A stretch of DNA of 64,000 nt from Glaciihabitans arcticus (GTDB taxonomy: Bacteria; Actinomycetota; Actinomycetes; Actinomycetales; Microbacteriaceae). The DNA is taken from contig NZ_SISG01000001.1 of assembly GCF_004310685.1 (NCBI RefSeq), positions 62,001-126,000 of the forward strand, read 5' to 3'. The position numbers were made by a program, and so were the translations under genes. Under the pieces are notes generated by a model that saw nothing but the letters and a program-made list of their open reading frames with translations, was not told the DNA's origin and did not search any database. Shown here piece by piece: positions 1 through 8,400 of this stretch. Within the stretch, counting starts at the first letter, position 1. Each line of letters begins with the position of its first letter.

Positions 1-1392
1 TGTGTCGACAATCGCGCGACCTGCTCGCAGGTCTACACCAACGGAATGATCTACTGGACGCTCTCGGGTGGGCCGCTCGTCATCTCCGGTGCGATCGGAA
101 CCTACTTCCTTGCCAACGGAGGGATCAACGCGCTCGGAATCCCGACCGGTCCCGGCGCGGCCGTCACCGACCCGAACGGAAACGGAACCGTACAACCCTT
201 TGCGAAGGGCATGGTGCACTCGAGCTCCGCGGGAACGTTCTTCGTCTCCACGGCGGTGCTCACCGCCTATAGCGCCGCCGGATGGCTGCGCGGCACCCTC
301 GGCTGGCCCACGACCGACCGCGGGTGTGCGACCGCAACCTCCGGATGCGTGCAGACGTTCACGGGCGGCTACATCTACGCGCCCGCCACGGGTGCGGCGC
401 TCAGGTACAGCGCGGCCGTCGCCTCGGCCTATACCGCAGCCGGCGGACAGAAGGGTGCGATCGGACTGCCGCTCGCAGCCCCGTCGGCGGTCGTCGACAA
501 GGTGACCGGTAACGGCACGGCCCAGTCGTTCCAGGGCGGGTGGATCCACTCCTCCGTACGCGGAGCGTTCTCGAGCAGCACCAAGATGATGACGGCCTAT
601 AGCGCTCGAAAGTGGGTGCGCGGACCGCTCGGCTGGCCCATCGCCGCCGAGACCTGCGCCTCCGACGGCACCTGCTCGCAGCCGTTCGCGGGCGCGACGC
701 TGAACGTGCCGACGACGGGTGCGACCTTCCTCAGCTTCAGCGTGACCGATCCGAAGATCGCGACGCTCTACTCATCACTCGGTGGTGAGTCGGGCTCGCT
801 CGGCGAGCCCGTGGCCCAGTCCGGCCCTGTCGTCGAGAAGGTCAACGGCGACGGCGTGATGCAGAAGTTCGAGCAGGGCATCGTCCACTCGAGCGCCAAG
901 GGGACCTTCGCGGTGCCGGCGACGATCATGCCGACCTTCAGTGCGACAAAGTGGGTGCGCGGCCCCCTGGGCTGGCCGACCGGCCCGCAGGTGTGCGGGT
1001 CGGATGGATCCTGCGCGCAGCCGTTCGCCGGCGGCACCATCCAGGACCCGGCGTCGGGCGTTCCCTTCGCGACCTACACGGTCGTCAATACCAAGATCAA
1101 GGCGGCCTACACCGCCGCCGGTGGTGAGGCCGGATCTCTCGGAAAGGCGATCACCGTCGCCGCGAACGTGATCGAGAAGACGAACGGCAACGGCGTCTAC
1201 CAGTCCTTCGAGGGCGGCGCCATCCACTCCAGTGCTCTCGGGACCTTCGTCGTCAGCAAGGCGATGATGGCCAAGTACAGCGCAAAGAAGTGGGTGCGCG
1301 GCGTGCTCGGCTGGCCGAAGGCCAACGCGGTGTGCACAGCTGCGAACGTCTGCACGCAGGCGTTCAAGGGCGGCACGCTCACCACCCCCTAG
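1..1392 (+). CDS. LGFP-repeat surface/secreted protein, C-terminal part
   Basis: The frame is open from base 1, so this is the 3' part (about 463 residues) of a larger gene; the ATG at 46 lies inside a repeat and is not the start. The protein consists entirely of LGFP-type repeats with a period of about 110 residues. Each has a GGxxGxLGxP element, an NGxGxxQxFxxGxIHSS element, KWVRGxLGWP, and a Cys-x4-Cys pair before QxFxGG. Known role of the family: LGFP repeats occur in secreted actinobacterial envelope proteins, often beside a peptidoglycan-hydrolase or other catalytic domain. Any such domain here would lie upstream of the window. The gene ends 42 bases before legB, so it may be functionally linked to the glycan locus (inference). 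The repeat assignment is secure; the catalytic role is unknown. Confidence 0.85.
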   Translation, partial: CVDNRATCSQVYTNGMIYWTLSGGPLVISGAIGTYFLANGGINALGIPTGPGAAVTDPNGNGTVQPFAKGMVHSSSAGTFFVSTAVLTAYSAAGWLRGTLGWPTTDRGCATATSGCVQTFTGGYIYAPATGAALRYSAAVASAYTAAGGQKGAIGLPLAAPSAVVDKVTGNGTAQSFQGGWIHSSVRGAFSSSTKMMTAYSARKWVRGPLGWPIAAETCASDGTCSQPFAGATLNVPTTGATFLSFSVTDPKIATLYSSLGGESGSLGEPVAQSGPVVEKVNGDGVMQKFEQGIVHSSAKGTFAVPATIMPTFSATKWVRGPLGWPTGPQVCGSDGSCAQPFAGGTIQDPASGVPFATYTVVNTKIKAAYTAAGGEAGSLGKAITVAANVIEKTNGNGVYQSFEGGAIHSSALGTFVVSKAMMAKYSAKKWVRGVLGWPKANAVCTAANVCTQAFKGGTLTTP

Positions 1393-1422
1393 CGGCGTGC
1401 GGCCCTCGCCGCCCGACGACTG

Positions 1423-1428
1423 TACCCT
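1423..1428 (+). promoter_or_regulatory. Candidate -10 element of a leaderless legB transcript
   Basis: TACCCT fits the actinobacterial TANNNT -10 consensus and lies exactly at -12 to -7 from the legB ATG. No Shine-Dalgarno sequence precedes the ATG, so transcription may start at the start codon. No convincing -35 was found. Confidence 0.4.
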
Positions 1429-1434
1429 TGACGC

Positions 1435-2430
1435 ATGAAGGTTTTGCTAACCGGAGCCGATGGCTTCATCGGGTCCCATCTTGCCGAGCAGCTCGTCCGT
1501 GACGGACACGAGGTGCGCGCCATTGTCATCTACAACTCCCTCGACTCGTGGGGCTGGCTCGATACCGCCCCACGCGAGATCACCTCGCAGATCGAAATCA
1601 TCCCCGGCGATATCCGCGATCCAGCGCTCATGATGTCCGCTGTGGCCGGCTGTGACGCCGTGCTGCACCTCGCGGCACTCATCGCCATCCCATACTCCTA
1701 CGTCGCACCCGACCTGTACGTGCAGACCAACATTCAGGGCACCCTCAACCTGCTCAACGCGGCGAAGGCCGCGGGCGTGAGCCGCTTCATCCACACCTCG
1801 ACGAGCGAGGTCTACGGCACCGCACGCTACGTGCCGATGGACGAGGGCCACCCCCTGCAGGGCCAGTCGCCGTACTCGGCGAGCAAGATCGGCGCCGACC
1901 AGATGGTGAACTCGTTCTACACCTCGTTCGAGCTGCCGACGGTGACGATCCGCCCGTTCAACACGTTCGGTCCCCGCCAGTCGGCGCGTGCCGTCATCCC
2001 GACCATCATCAGCCAGCTCGCGGCCGGCAAGAAAGAGATCCAGCTCGGCTCCCTCACCCCTACCCGTGACTTCACCTACGTCGCCGACACGGTGAGTGGC
2101 TTCACCACGGCACTCACCTCCACGGCGGGCGTCGGCGAGACGATCAACCTCGGTGCGGGCTTCGAGGTGTCGATCGGCGAGACCTTCGCCAGCATCGCCC
2201 ACGTGATGGGCAGCGACGCCGTCGCCATCGAAGACCCGAACCGCCTCCGCCCCGCGAACTCCGAGGTCGAGCGCCTGTACTCCGACAACTCCAAGGCGAA
2301 GGAGCTGCTCGGCTGGGAGCCGTCGCTCAAGGGCCTCGACGGGTTCCGTGTCGGCCTCGGCCACACCGTGGACTGGTTCCTCGACCCTGCCAATCTCGCC
2401 CGCTACCGCACCGATTCGTACACCGTCTGA
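1435..2430 (+). CDS. legB: NAD-dependent 4,6-dehydratase LegB (legionaminic acid pathway)
   Basis: A 331-residue extended short-chain dehydrogenase. It has the Rossmann motif GADGFIG (7-13), the TSTSEVYG active-site segment (121-128) and YSASK (147-151), which supplies the catalytic Tyr and Lys. LegB removes water from an NDP-linked GlcNAc to give the 4-keto-6-deoxy intermediate, the first committed step to legionaminic acid. The TSEVYG plus SPYSASKIGAD pattern is typical of LegB rather than of RmlB or GalE. Its stop codon overlaps the ATG of legC by one base, and the next five genes are equally tight, so this is the head of the operon. The GDP-sugar context from ptmE suggests that the substrate may be GDP- rather than UDP-linked (inference). 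Confidence 0.88.
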   Translation: MKVLLTGADGFIGSHLAEQLVRDGHEVRAIVIYNSLDSWGWLDTAPREITSQIEIIPGDIRDPALMMSAVAGCDAVLHLAALIAIPYSYVAPDLYVQTNIQGTLNLLNAAKAAGVSRFIHTSTSEVYGTARYVPMDEGHPLQGQSPYSASKIGADQMVNSFYTSFELPTVTIRPFNTFGPRQSARAVIPTIISQLAAGKKEIQLGSLTPTRDFTYVADTVSGFTTALTSTAGVGETINLGAGFEVSIGETFASIAHVMGSDAVAIEDPNRLRPANSEVERLYSDNSKAKELLGWEPSLKGLDGFRVGLGHTVDWFLDPANLARYRTDSYTV

Positions 2431-3587
2431 TGACCCTCGCCACTGGTTTCGTCGACGCGATCCGCAGGGTCGTCGGCGACGCCCCGCAGGTCGGACTGCA
2501 CGTTCCCGACATCGGCGAGGCGGAGAAGCGCTTCGTGGCCGAGTGCCTCGACTCGACCTTCGTCTCCTCGGTCGGCCCGTTCGTCACGCGCTTCGAGGAG
2601 GAGATCGCCGCCTTCACCGGTGCCCGCCACGCGATCGCCGTCTCCAACGGCACCTCCGCGCTGCACGTATCGCTCGTGCTCGCGGGCGTACTGCCCGGCG
2701 ACGAGGTCATCGTGCCGAGCCTCTCGTTCATCGCCACCGCCAACGCCGTCTCGCACGCGGGAGCGACGCCCTACTTCATCGACTCCGATGAAGAGACGAT
2801 GGGGATGTCCCCAGCCGCCCTCGAGGTGGCCCTCTCGTCGCTGCGGCGCGACGCCAACGGACTCACCAATCCCGTCACCGGCAACCGGGTCAGCGCGATC
2901 GTGCCGATGCACACCCTCGGTCACCCGGCCGACATCCTCGGGCTCCTCACCGTCGCGGACGCCTGCGGCGTGCCCATCGTCGAGGATGCCGCCGAGTCGC
3001 TCGGCAGCTGGGTAGGCGAGAAGCACACCGGTACCTTCGGACTGCTCGGCGTGCTGAGCTTCAACGGCAACAAGATCGTCACCACGGGCGGCGGTGGAAT
3101 GATCCTGACCGACGATCCCGAGCTGGCCCGCCGTGCCAAGCACCTCACCACCACGGCCAAGCTGCCGCACGCGTGGGAGTTCGAGCACGATGAAGTGGCC
3201 TGGAACTACCGCATGCCCAACCTCAATGCCGCGATGGGTGTCGCCCAGCTCACGAAGCTCGACGGCTACCTCGCTGCGAAGCGGGAGATCGCCGCACGGT
3301 ATGCCGCGAACTTCGCCGACATCCCGGGCCTGACCTTCATGGGCGAGCCCGCGGGAACTACGAGCAACTACTGGTTGTGCGCGGTGCGCGTCGACGGCGC
3401 CGACCTCGAGCTGCGCGACGAGCTGCTGCGCGCGAGCAACGACGACGGCCTGCAGTGCCGCCCGTTCTGGAACCTGCTGAGCGAGCAGCGCATGTACAGC
3501 TCCTGCCCGAAGGGCGACCTGACCGTCGCGACCCGCCTGCACGCGAGCGTCATCTCCATCCCCAGTTCTCCGGCGATCCTCGGCTGA
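2430..3587 (+). CDS. legC: LegC-family PLP aminotransferase
   Basis: A 385-residue DegT/DnrJ/EryC1-type sugar aminotransferase. The cofactor-binding segment EDAAES (185-190) and the Schiff-base lysine K215 in SFNGNKI are present, followed by the GGGGM segment typical of the fold. Full-length for the family. It should convert the LegB 4-keto product to the 4-amino-4,6-dideoxy sugar using glutamate as donor. The ATG shares a base with the legB stop (TGATG), so translation is probably coupled. The N-terminal extension with the LHVPDIGEAE motif is typical of the LegC subgroup rather than PseC. Confidence 0.87.
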   Translation: MTLATGFVDAIRRVVGDAPQVGLHVPDIGEAEKRFVAECLDSTFVSSVGPFVTRFEEEIAAFTGARHAIAVSNGTSALHVSLVLAGVLPGDEVIVPSLSFIATANAVSHAGATPYFIDSDEETMGMSPAALEVALSSLRRDANGLTNPVTGNRVSAIVPMHTLGHPADILGLLTVADACGVPIVEDAAESLGSWVGEKHTGTFGLLGVLSFNGNKIVTTGGGGMILTDDPELARRAKHLTTTAKLPHAWEFEHDEVAWNYRMPNLNAAMGVAQLTKLDGYLAAKREIAARYAANFADIPGLTFMGEPAGTTSNYWLCAVRVDGADLELRDELLRASNDDGLQCRPFWNLLSEQRMYSSCPKGDLTVATRLHASVISIPSSPAILG

Positions 3588-3589
3588 TC

Positions 3590-4762
3590 GTGACGACCGC
3601 GCGCAGGATCTGCGTTCTCACCGGCACCCGCGCCGACTACGGTCTGCTGCGCGGGCTGGTGCGCGCGATCGAGGCGTCACCGCTCGCGGAGCTTCAGCTG
3701 CTCGTCACGGGCACCCACCTCTCCGGTGAGCATGGTGCGACGACCGCCGAGATCGCCGCGGACGGCATCGCGCCGGCGTCCTCCGTTCGGATCTGGTCGG
3801 GGGATGACTCGGCGCTCGGTGCCGCGGTCGACACGGGAGGCGCGATCACCGCGTTCTCCCGCGCTCTCGACGAGCTCGCCCCCGACGTGCTGGTGATCCT
3901 CGGAGACCGACTCGAGGCGCTGGCCGCGGCCACCGCTGCGACGATCCTCGGCATTCCGGTCGCGCACATCCACGGCGGCGAGATCACCGAGGGTGCCATG
4001 GATGACGCCCTGCGCCACGCCATCACCAAACTCGCCTTCCTGCACTTCACCTCCACCGAGGACCACCGCCGTCGCGTGATCCAGCTCGGGGAGTCGCCCG
4101 AGCGCGTGTTCTTCTTCGGTGCTCCCGTCGTCGACGCCCTCGCGGAGCTCGATCTGCTCGGCCGAGCCGCACTCGAGGAGCGCTTCGGCATCGACCTCTC
4201 CGGCCCGACAGTTCTGATGACCTTCCACCCGGCGGGCATGGACGTGCTTCCCGCGGACGAGCTCTTCGATGAACTGCTCGCCGCCCTTGAGGCCACCGAC
4301 CTGCACCTCATCTTCACGGGCACCAACTCCGACATCGGGAGCGCGGGCATCCGTGCGGCGATGGCCGCCTTCGTGGCCGCCCACCCCGACCGCGTCGACT
4401 TCGTCGAGTCGTTCGGCCAGCTCGGCTACCTCAGCACGATGGCCCTCGTCGATGTCGTGACCGGCAACTCGTCGAGCACGGTGCTCGAGGCGCCTGTGCT
4501 GGGCATCCCCTCCGTGCTCGTGGGGGACCGCCAGGCCGGGCGCCCCATCGGCGCGAGCGTGCTCGTTCCCGCGCCCGATCGCGAGGCGATCCGGGTCACG
4601 ATCGAACGGGCCGCCTCGGCGGAGTTCCGCGCGGAGAGCACCGGCAGCCCCTCGCCGTTCGGTGAACCGGGCTTCGCCCGACGCACCCTTGCAGAATTGC
4701 TGGCGCACGACATCCCGCGCCCGCCTCGAAAGAAGTTCCACGATCTAAAGGACAGTCAATGA
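3590..4762 (+). CDS. legG: Hydrolysing UDP-GlcNAc 2-epimerase family protein LegG/NeuC
   Basis: A GTG at 3590, two bases after legC, gives a 390-residue protein that begins directly before the family's N-terminal motif GTRADYG (12-18). The longer open frame back to 3377 lies inside legC and was rejected. It has the HIHGGEITEGAMDD region (about 126-139) and C-terminal GNSSS and PVLGIP segments of the NeuC/LegG GT-B fold. The enzyme inverts C2 and hydrolyses the nucleotide, releasing the free 2,4-diacetamido-2,4,6-trideoxymannose used by LegI. It ends in an ATGA overlap with legI. It is the only sugar-nucleotide hydrolase seen in the window, so it may also serve the second cassette (inference). 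Confidence 0.86.
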   Translation: MTTARRICVLTGTRADYGLLRGLVRAIEASPLAELQLLVTGTHLSGEHGATTAEIAADGIAPASSVRIWSGDDSALGAAVDTGGAITAFSRALDELAPDVLVILGDRLEALAAATAATILGIPVAHIHGGEITEGAMDDALRHAITKLAFLHFTSTEDHRRRVIQLGESPERVFFFGAPVVDALAELDLLGRAALEERFGIDLSGPTVLMTFHPAGMDVLPADELFDELLAALEATDLHLIFTGTNSDIGSAGIRAAMAAFVAAHPDRVDFVESFGQLGYLSTMALVDVVTGNSSSTVLEAPVLGIPSVLVGDRQAGRPIGASVLVPAPDREAIRVTIERAASAEFRAESTGSPSPFGEPGFARRTLAELLAHDIPRPPRKKFHDLKDSQ

Positions 4763-5853
4763 CCACCGACCTGCTCATCATCGCCGAGGCCGGCGTCAAC
4801 CACAACGGGTCGCTCGACCGCGCGCTGGAGATGGTCGACGTCGCGGCGGACGCCGGTGCCGACGTGATCAAGTTCCAGACCTTCTCGGCCGACAAGCTCG
4901 CCCGCAAGGACGCCCAACTCGCCGAGTACCAGAAGACCTCCGACGGTGACACCCGCAGCCAGTGGGACCTGCTCAAGGGTCTCGAGCTGAGCCACAGCGA
5001 CTTCCTCGCCATTCGCGAGCGGTGCGCCGAGCGCGGCATCGTGTTCCTCTCCACAGGGTTCGACCTCGATGAGCTTCGCTTCCTGGTGACCGAGATCGAG
5101 ATCCCGATGGTCAAGATCGCGTCGGGTGACCTGACCTTCGCGCCCATGCTGTTCGACGCCGGGCTCACCGGCCTGCCGGTGATCCTCTCGACCGGAATGG
5201 CCGACCTCGCCGAGATCGAGAAGGCACTCGGCTTCATCGCCGTGGGCTTCGGAGTGAAGCACGGACTTCTCGACGCTGATGCCGTTCCCACGGCAGCCAC
5301 GCGCGAACTCGCGTGGAACAACGACGCGATCCGCGCGCTTCTCGTGGGCAATGTGACGATCCTGCACTGCACGACCCAGTACCCGGCGCCGCTGGAGATC
5401 CTCAACCTGCGGGCCATGGTCACGATCTCCGAGGCCTTCGGCATTCCGGTCGGCTATTCCGACCACTCGCTCGGCGGTGTCGCCTCGACCATTGCCGTGT
5501 CTCTTGGCGCGACGGTCATCGAGAAGCACTTCACGCTCGACAAGGAACTCGAGGGACCGGATCACGCCGCCTCCCTCGACGTGCCCGAGCTGAACGCCTT
5601 CGTCGCCCGACTGCGTGAGGTGGGCGTGGCGCTCGGCAGCCCCGTCAAGGCGTGCCAGCCTGAGGAGGTGTCGAACCGTGCAGCGGTGCGCCGCAGCCTC
5701 GTCGCCCGCGTACCCATCGCGGCGGGGGAGACCATCACTGCGGACCACCTCGAGAGCCGCCGCCCCGGCGCCGGCCGCACCTCCTTCGACTTCTACGAGG
5801 TCGTCGGCACCGCAGCACAGCAGGATTATGCCGTCGGCGAGTACCTTGGCTGA
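4759..5853 (+). CDS. legI: N,N'-diacetyllegionaminate synthase LegI (NeuB family)
   Basis: A 364-residue NeuB-family synthase with an N-terminal TIM barrel and a C-terminal SAF (antifreeze-like) domain from about residue 310. The barrel has EAGVNHNG (10-17), KFQTF (38-42), IASGD and EKHFT with a GPDH segment, all conserved in NeuB/LegI. It condenses phosphoenolpyruvate with the six-carbon sugar released by LegG to give the nine-carbon acid. The ATG overlaps the legG stop by four bases. This copy keeps the standard NeuB motif, unlike the second synthase at 10342. Confidence 0.88.
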   Translation: MTTDLLIIAEAGVNHNGSLDRALEMVDVAADAGADVIKFQTFSADKLARKDAQLAEYQKTSDGDTRSQWDLLKGLELSHSDFLAIRERCAERGIVFLSTGFDLDELRFLVTEIEIPMVKIASGDLTFAPMLFDAGLTGLPVILSTGMADLAEIEKALGFIAVGFGVKHGLLDADAVPTAATRELAWNNDAIRALLVGNVTILHCTTQYPAPLEILNLRAMVTISEAFGIPVGYSDHSLGGVASTIAVSLGATVIEKHFTLDKELEGPDHAASLDVPELNAFVARLREVGVALGSPVKACQPEEVSNRAAVRRSLVARVPIAAGETITADHLESRRPGAGRTSFDFYEVVGTAAQQDYAVGEYLG

Positions 5854-5854
5854 G

Positions 5855-6490
5855 ATGAAGCCAACGGTGGTGATGCTCGGTGCGGGCGGGCACGCGGGCG
5901 TGCTCCTCGAGATCCTGCTCGAGCAGGGGATTCCGCTGGAGGGCTACATCGCGCCCTCCGCTGAGGGGAGCCGGCTCGGGAACGTGCCGTGGCTGGGACC
6001 CGACGCCGCCCTCGACGGGCTGGACGCGGCATCCGTCTCGCTCGTCAACGGCCTGGGGCTGGCGAAGGCCTCGACGGCGCGCGGCACGGTGTTCGAGAAC
6101 GCCCGCGCGCTCGGCTTCACATTTCTGACGATCGTGGATGCCACGGCGATCGTCAAGGCGAGTGCCGACCTCGGCGAGGGCGCCCAGGTGCTCGCCGGTG
6201 CCATCGTCGGCACGGGTGCCCGCATCGGCGCTGACACGATCATCAACACGGGGGCAATCGTCGACCACGACTGCGTGGTCGGACCGCACGCCCACATCGC
6301 GACGGGGGCAGCCCTTGCCGGCGGAGTCACCGTCGGCGCCGGCTCGCACATCGGGCTCGGCGCTCGGGTGATACAGGGCATCACGGTAGGCTCGGGAAGC
6401 ACAATCGGAGCAGGCGCAGTCGTCCTCTCGGATGTGGCCGACCGGTCCACGGCAGTGGGGGTTCCCGCCACCAGCCGCTCCAGCACCTGA
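5855..6490 (+). CDS. NeuD/PglD-type sugar O/N-acetyltransferase (LegH-like)
   Basis: A 211-residue protein starting at the ATG one base after legI. The open frame runs back to 5615 inside legI and was not used; an ATG at 5828 is an alternative. It has an N-terminal PglD_N-type Rossmann half with GAGGHAG (9-15), then from about residue 85 a left-handed beta-helix of hexapeptide repeats (GAxVGxGARIGADTIIN pattern, then VDHDCVVG). This is the NeuD/PglD architecture. In this position the likely job is acetyl-CoA-dependent N-acetylation of the 4-amino group made by LegC, the LegH step. O-acetylation of the finished nonulosonate, as for sialic-acid NeuD, is the alternative. Confidence 0.78.
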   Translation: MKPTVVMLGAGGHAGVLLEILLEQGIPLEGYIAPSAEGSRLGNVPWLGPDAALDGLDAASVSLVNGLGLAKASTARGTVFENARALGFTFLTIVDATAIVKASADLGEGAQVLAGAIVGTGARIGADTIINTGAIVDHDCVVGPHAHIATGAALAGGVTVGAGSHIGLGARVIQGITVGSGSTIGAGAVVLSDVADRSTAVGVPATSRSST

Positions 6491-6522
6491 CCGCACTCGT
6501 AGGAAAGTGAGATTCGCCCGGT

Positions 6523-7569
6523 ATGGACATCACTGCTGTGTCGGTGGCCCCCGAGGCCTCGGTCCGCGACGTCATCGCCGCCATCGACGCGAGCCGCCGC
6601 CAGATCGCGCTCATCGTTGACGCAGACAGCCGCCTGCAGGGCGTTGTCACCGACGGCGACGTGCGCCGGGGCATCCTGCGCGGAGTATCGCTCGAAGCTC
6701 CCGCCACCGAGATCATGAACCCGAAGCCGCACACCGCTACGGTGCTGGACGAGCACGACGACATGGTCGCGCTGATGAAGAAGTTCGAGATCCGTCACCT
6801 ACCGGTTCTGGATGTCGCGGGTCGACTGGTCGACCTGTTCGCGGGCGAGGACGGCCGCAGTCATGTCGTCTCCACGCCCGTGGTGCTCATGGCGGGCGGA
6901 CGAGGCCAACGCCTCTACCCGCTCACCAAGGATGTGCCGAAGCCGATGTTGCCCATCGGTGACGTTCCGCTGCTCGAGATCATCCTGCGCAACCTCGCGG
7001 CGCAGGGCTTCGTGAATGTCTACATCTCGGTCAACTACCTCGCCGAAGTCATCGAGCAGCATGTGGGCGACGGCAGCGCTCTGGGACTCAAGGTCACCTA
7101 CGTGCACGAGGACAAGCCGCTCGGCACTGCCGGGGCGCTCGCCCAGCTGCACGGCGTGATCGGTGAACCGTTCGTCGTGATGAACTCCGACCTCCTGACC
7201 CATGTGAACCTGCGACGCCTGCTGAACTTCCACCTGAAGCAGCGGGCGATCGGTACGGTCGGCGTTCGCGAGCACGTATTCGAGATCCCCTACGGAGTGG
7301 TCAACCTCGATGGCGCGCGTGTCGAGTCGATGGTGGAGAAGCCGCTGCACCGGTCGCTCGTCAATGCCGGGATCTACGCCCTCGACCCGTCGGCGCTGGC
7401 GCTGCTTCCCGAAGACGAGTACTGCGACATGCCCACCCTGCTCGGCCTCATCATGCAGCAGGGCGACACGGTGAGCGCCTTCCCGATCCACGAGCAGTGG
7501 CTCGATGTGGGACGCCCGGAAGACCTCAACCAGGCCCGGAGCGACTCCGAGAAGTGGACGAACTCGTGA
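6523..7569 (+). CDS. ptmE: CBS-domain sugar-1-phosphate nucleotidyltransferase (PtmE-like)
   Basis: A 348-residue fusion. Two CBS motifs occupy residues 1-115 (TDGDVRRGI at 43-51 and the RHLPVLD stretch). An NTP_transferase domain follows, with MAGGRGQRL (123-131), then PKPM and DVGRPEDL near the end. In Campylobacter the homologue PtmE makes the GDP-linked glucosamine precursor of legionaminic acid. Its place between the acetyltransferase and legF fits that role. The stop codon overlaps the GTG of legF. The CBS pair suggests feedback control by an adenine nucleotide or pathway ligand (inference). Confidence 0.8.
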   Translation: MDITAVSVAPEASVRDVIAAIDASRRQIALIVDADSRLQGVVTDGDVRRGILRGVSLEAPATEIMNPKPHTATVLDEHDDMVALMKKFEIRHLPVLDVAGRLVDLFAGEDGRSHVVSTPVVLMAGGRGQRLYPLTKDVPKPMLPIGDVPLLEIILRNLAAQGFVNVYISVNYLAEVIEQHVGDGSALGLKVTYVHEDKPLGTAGALAQLHGVIGEPFVVMNSDLLTHVNLRRLLNFHLKQRAIGTVGVREHVFEIPYGVVNLDGARVESMVEKPLHRSLVNAGIYALDPSALALLPEDEYCDMPTLLGLIMQQGDTVSAFPIHEQWLDVGRPEDLNQARSDSEKWTNS

Positions 7570-8267
7570 GAATCTGCACCATCACCGTGCGCGCCGGCTC
7601 CAAGGGTGTTCCGGGAAAGAACCTGCGCGTCATCGCCGGTGTTCCGCTCTTCGGTCACTCGGTGAGGCAGGCGGCCGAGTCCGGCCTCTTCGACGAGGTG
7701 GTCGTCACCACCGACTCGCAGGAGATCCTCGACCTCGCACCGAGCTTCGGCGCGACGGACATCGTCGTTCGCCCGCCGCACATGGCCACGGACACGGCCG
7801 GCAAGGTGCAGGCCATCGCTCACGCCGTGCTCGAGATCGAGGAGCGTCGCGGTGTGCGCTTCGACACCTCCGTCGACCTCGATGCCACGTCACCGCTGCG
7901 AACCGTGGACGATATCCGCGCTGCCGTCGCACTCTTCGACGCCTCCGACGTGGACTCCCTCATCACCGGGTCCGAAGCCCGTCGCAATCCTTATTTCAAC
8001 CTCGTCGAATTGCAGCCTGACGGCACCGTCGCCGTCTCCAAGACTCCGGATGCCGCCGTGCTGCGCCGCCAGGATGCACCGCGGTCGTTCGACATGAACG
8101 GCTCGATCTACGTCTGGAAGCGGAATTCGCTCATCGAGAATCCCGTGGTGTTCTTTCCCTCCACGATCATCTACGAGATGCCGCAGGAGCGCTCGCAGGA
8201 TATCGACAGCGAGCACGACTTCGACATCGTCAAGTGGCAGATGGAGTCCGCCCGACCGATTGCCTGA
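7566..8267 (+). CDS. legF: CMP-legionaminate cytidylyltransferase LegF (NeuA family)
   Basis: The GTG at 7566, overlapping the ptmE stop, gives a 233-residue protein that starts two residues before the conserved beta-strand and has the nucleotide-binding motif RAGSKGVPGKN (9-19). VVTTDS, LDATSPLR and DIDSEHDFD near the C-terminus are also NeuA/LegF features. It activates the nonulosonic acid with CTP to give the CMP-sugar donor. An earlier in-frame start at 7497 lies inside ptmE and was rejected. It closes the first cassette; a 133-base gap separates it from the next gene. Confidence 0.85.
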   Translation: MRICTITVRAGSKGVPGKNLRVIAGVPLFGHSVRQAAESGLFDEVVVTTDSQEILDLAPSFGATDIVVRPPHMATDTAGKVQAIAHAVLEIEERRGVRFDTSVDLDATSPLRTVDDIRAAVALFDASDVDSLITGSEARRNPYFNLVELQPDGTVAVSKTPDAAVLRRQDAPRSFDMNGSIYVWKRNSLIENPVVFFPSTIIYEMPQERSQDIDSEHDFDIVKWQMESARPIA

Positions 8268-8400
8268 TGCGCCGGAACTCCCGCGCGTTACAGGTTCGTG
8301 GCCTTTCTCTGCGAGAATGTCACGCAGCACAGATAACCCCACCCTCGAATATCGCGTTCGCACGCAGCAGTACGCTTCCGTGTGTCGCATGGAGTATTGA
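8268..8400 (+). promoter_or_regulatory. Intergenic region before the second cassette; possible promoter
   Basis: The only gap of more than 100 bases within the 12-gene glycan block. TTACAG (8288-8293) and GAGAAT (8313-8318), spaced by 19 bases, are weak -35/-10 candidates. A GGAG at 8391-8394 is well placed as ribosome binding site for the next ATG. The break suggests that the second cassette has its own transcription unit (inference). Confidence 0.3.

Noticed and set aside
2403-3542. A 379-residue minus-strand frame opposite legC
   Set aside because: The legC plus-strand protein has full catalytic motifs; the minus frame has none and is rich in Arg/Gly/Val.
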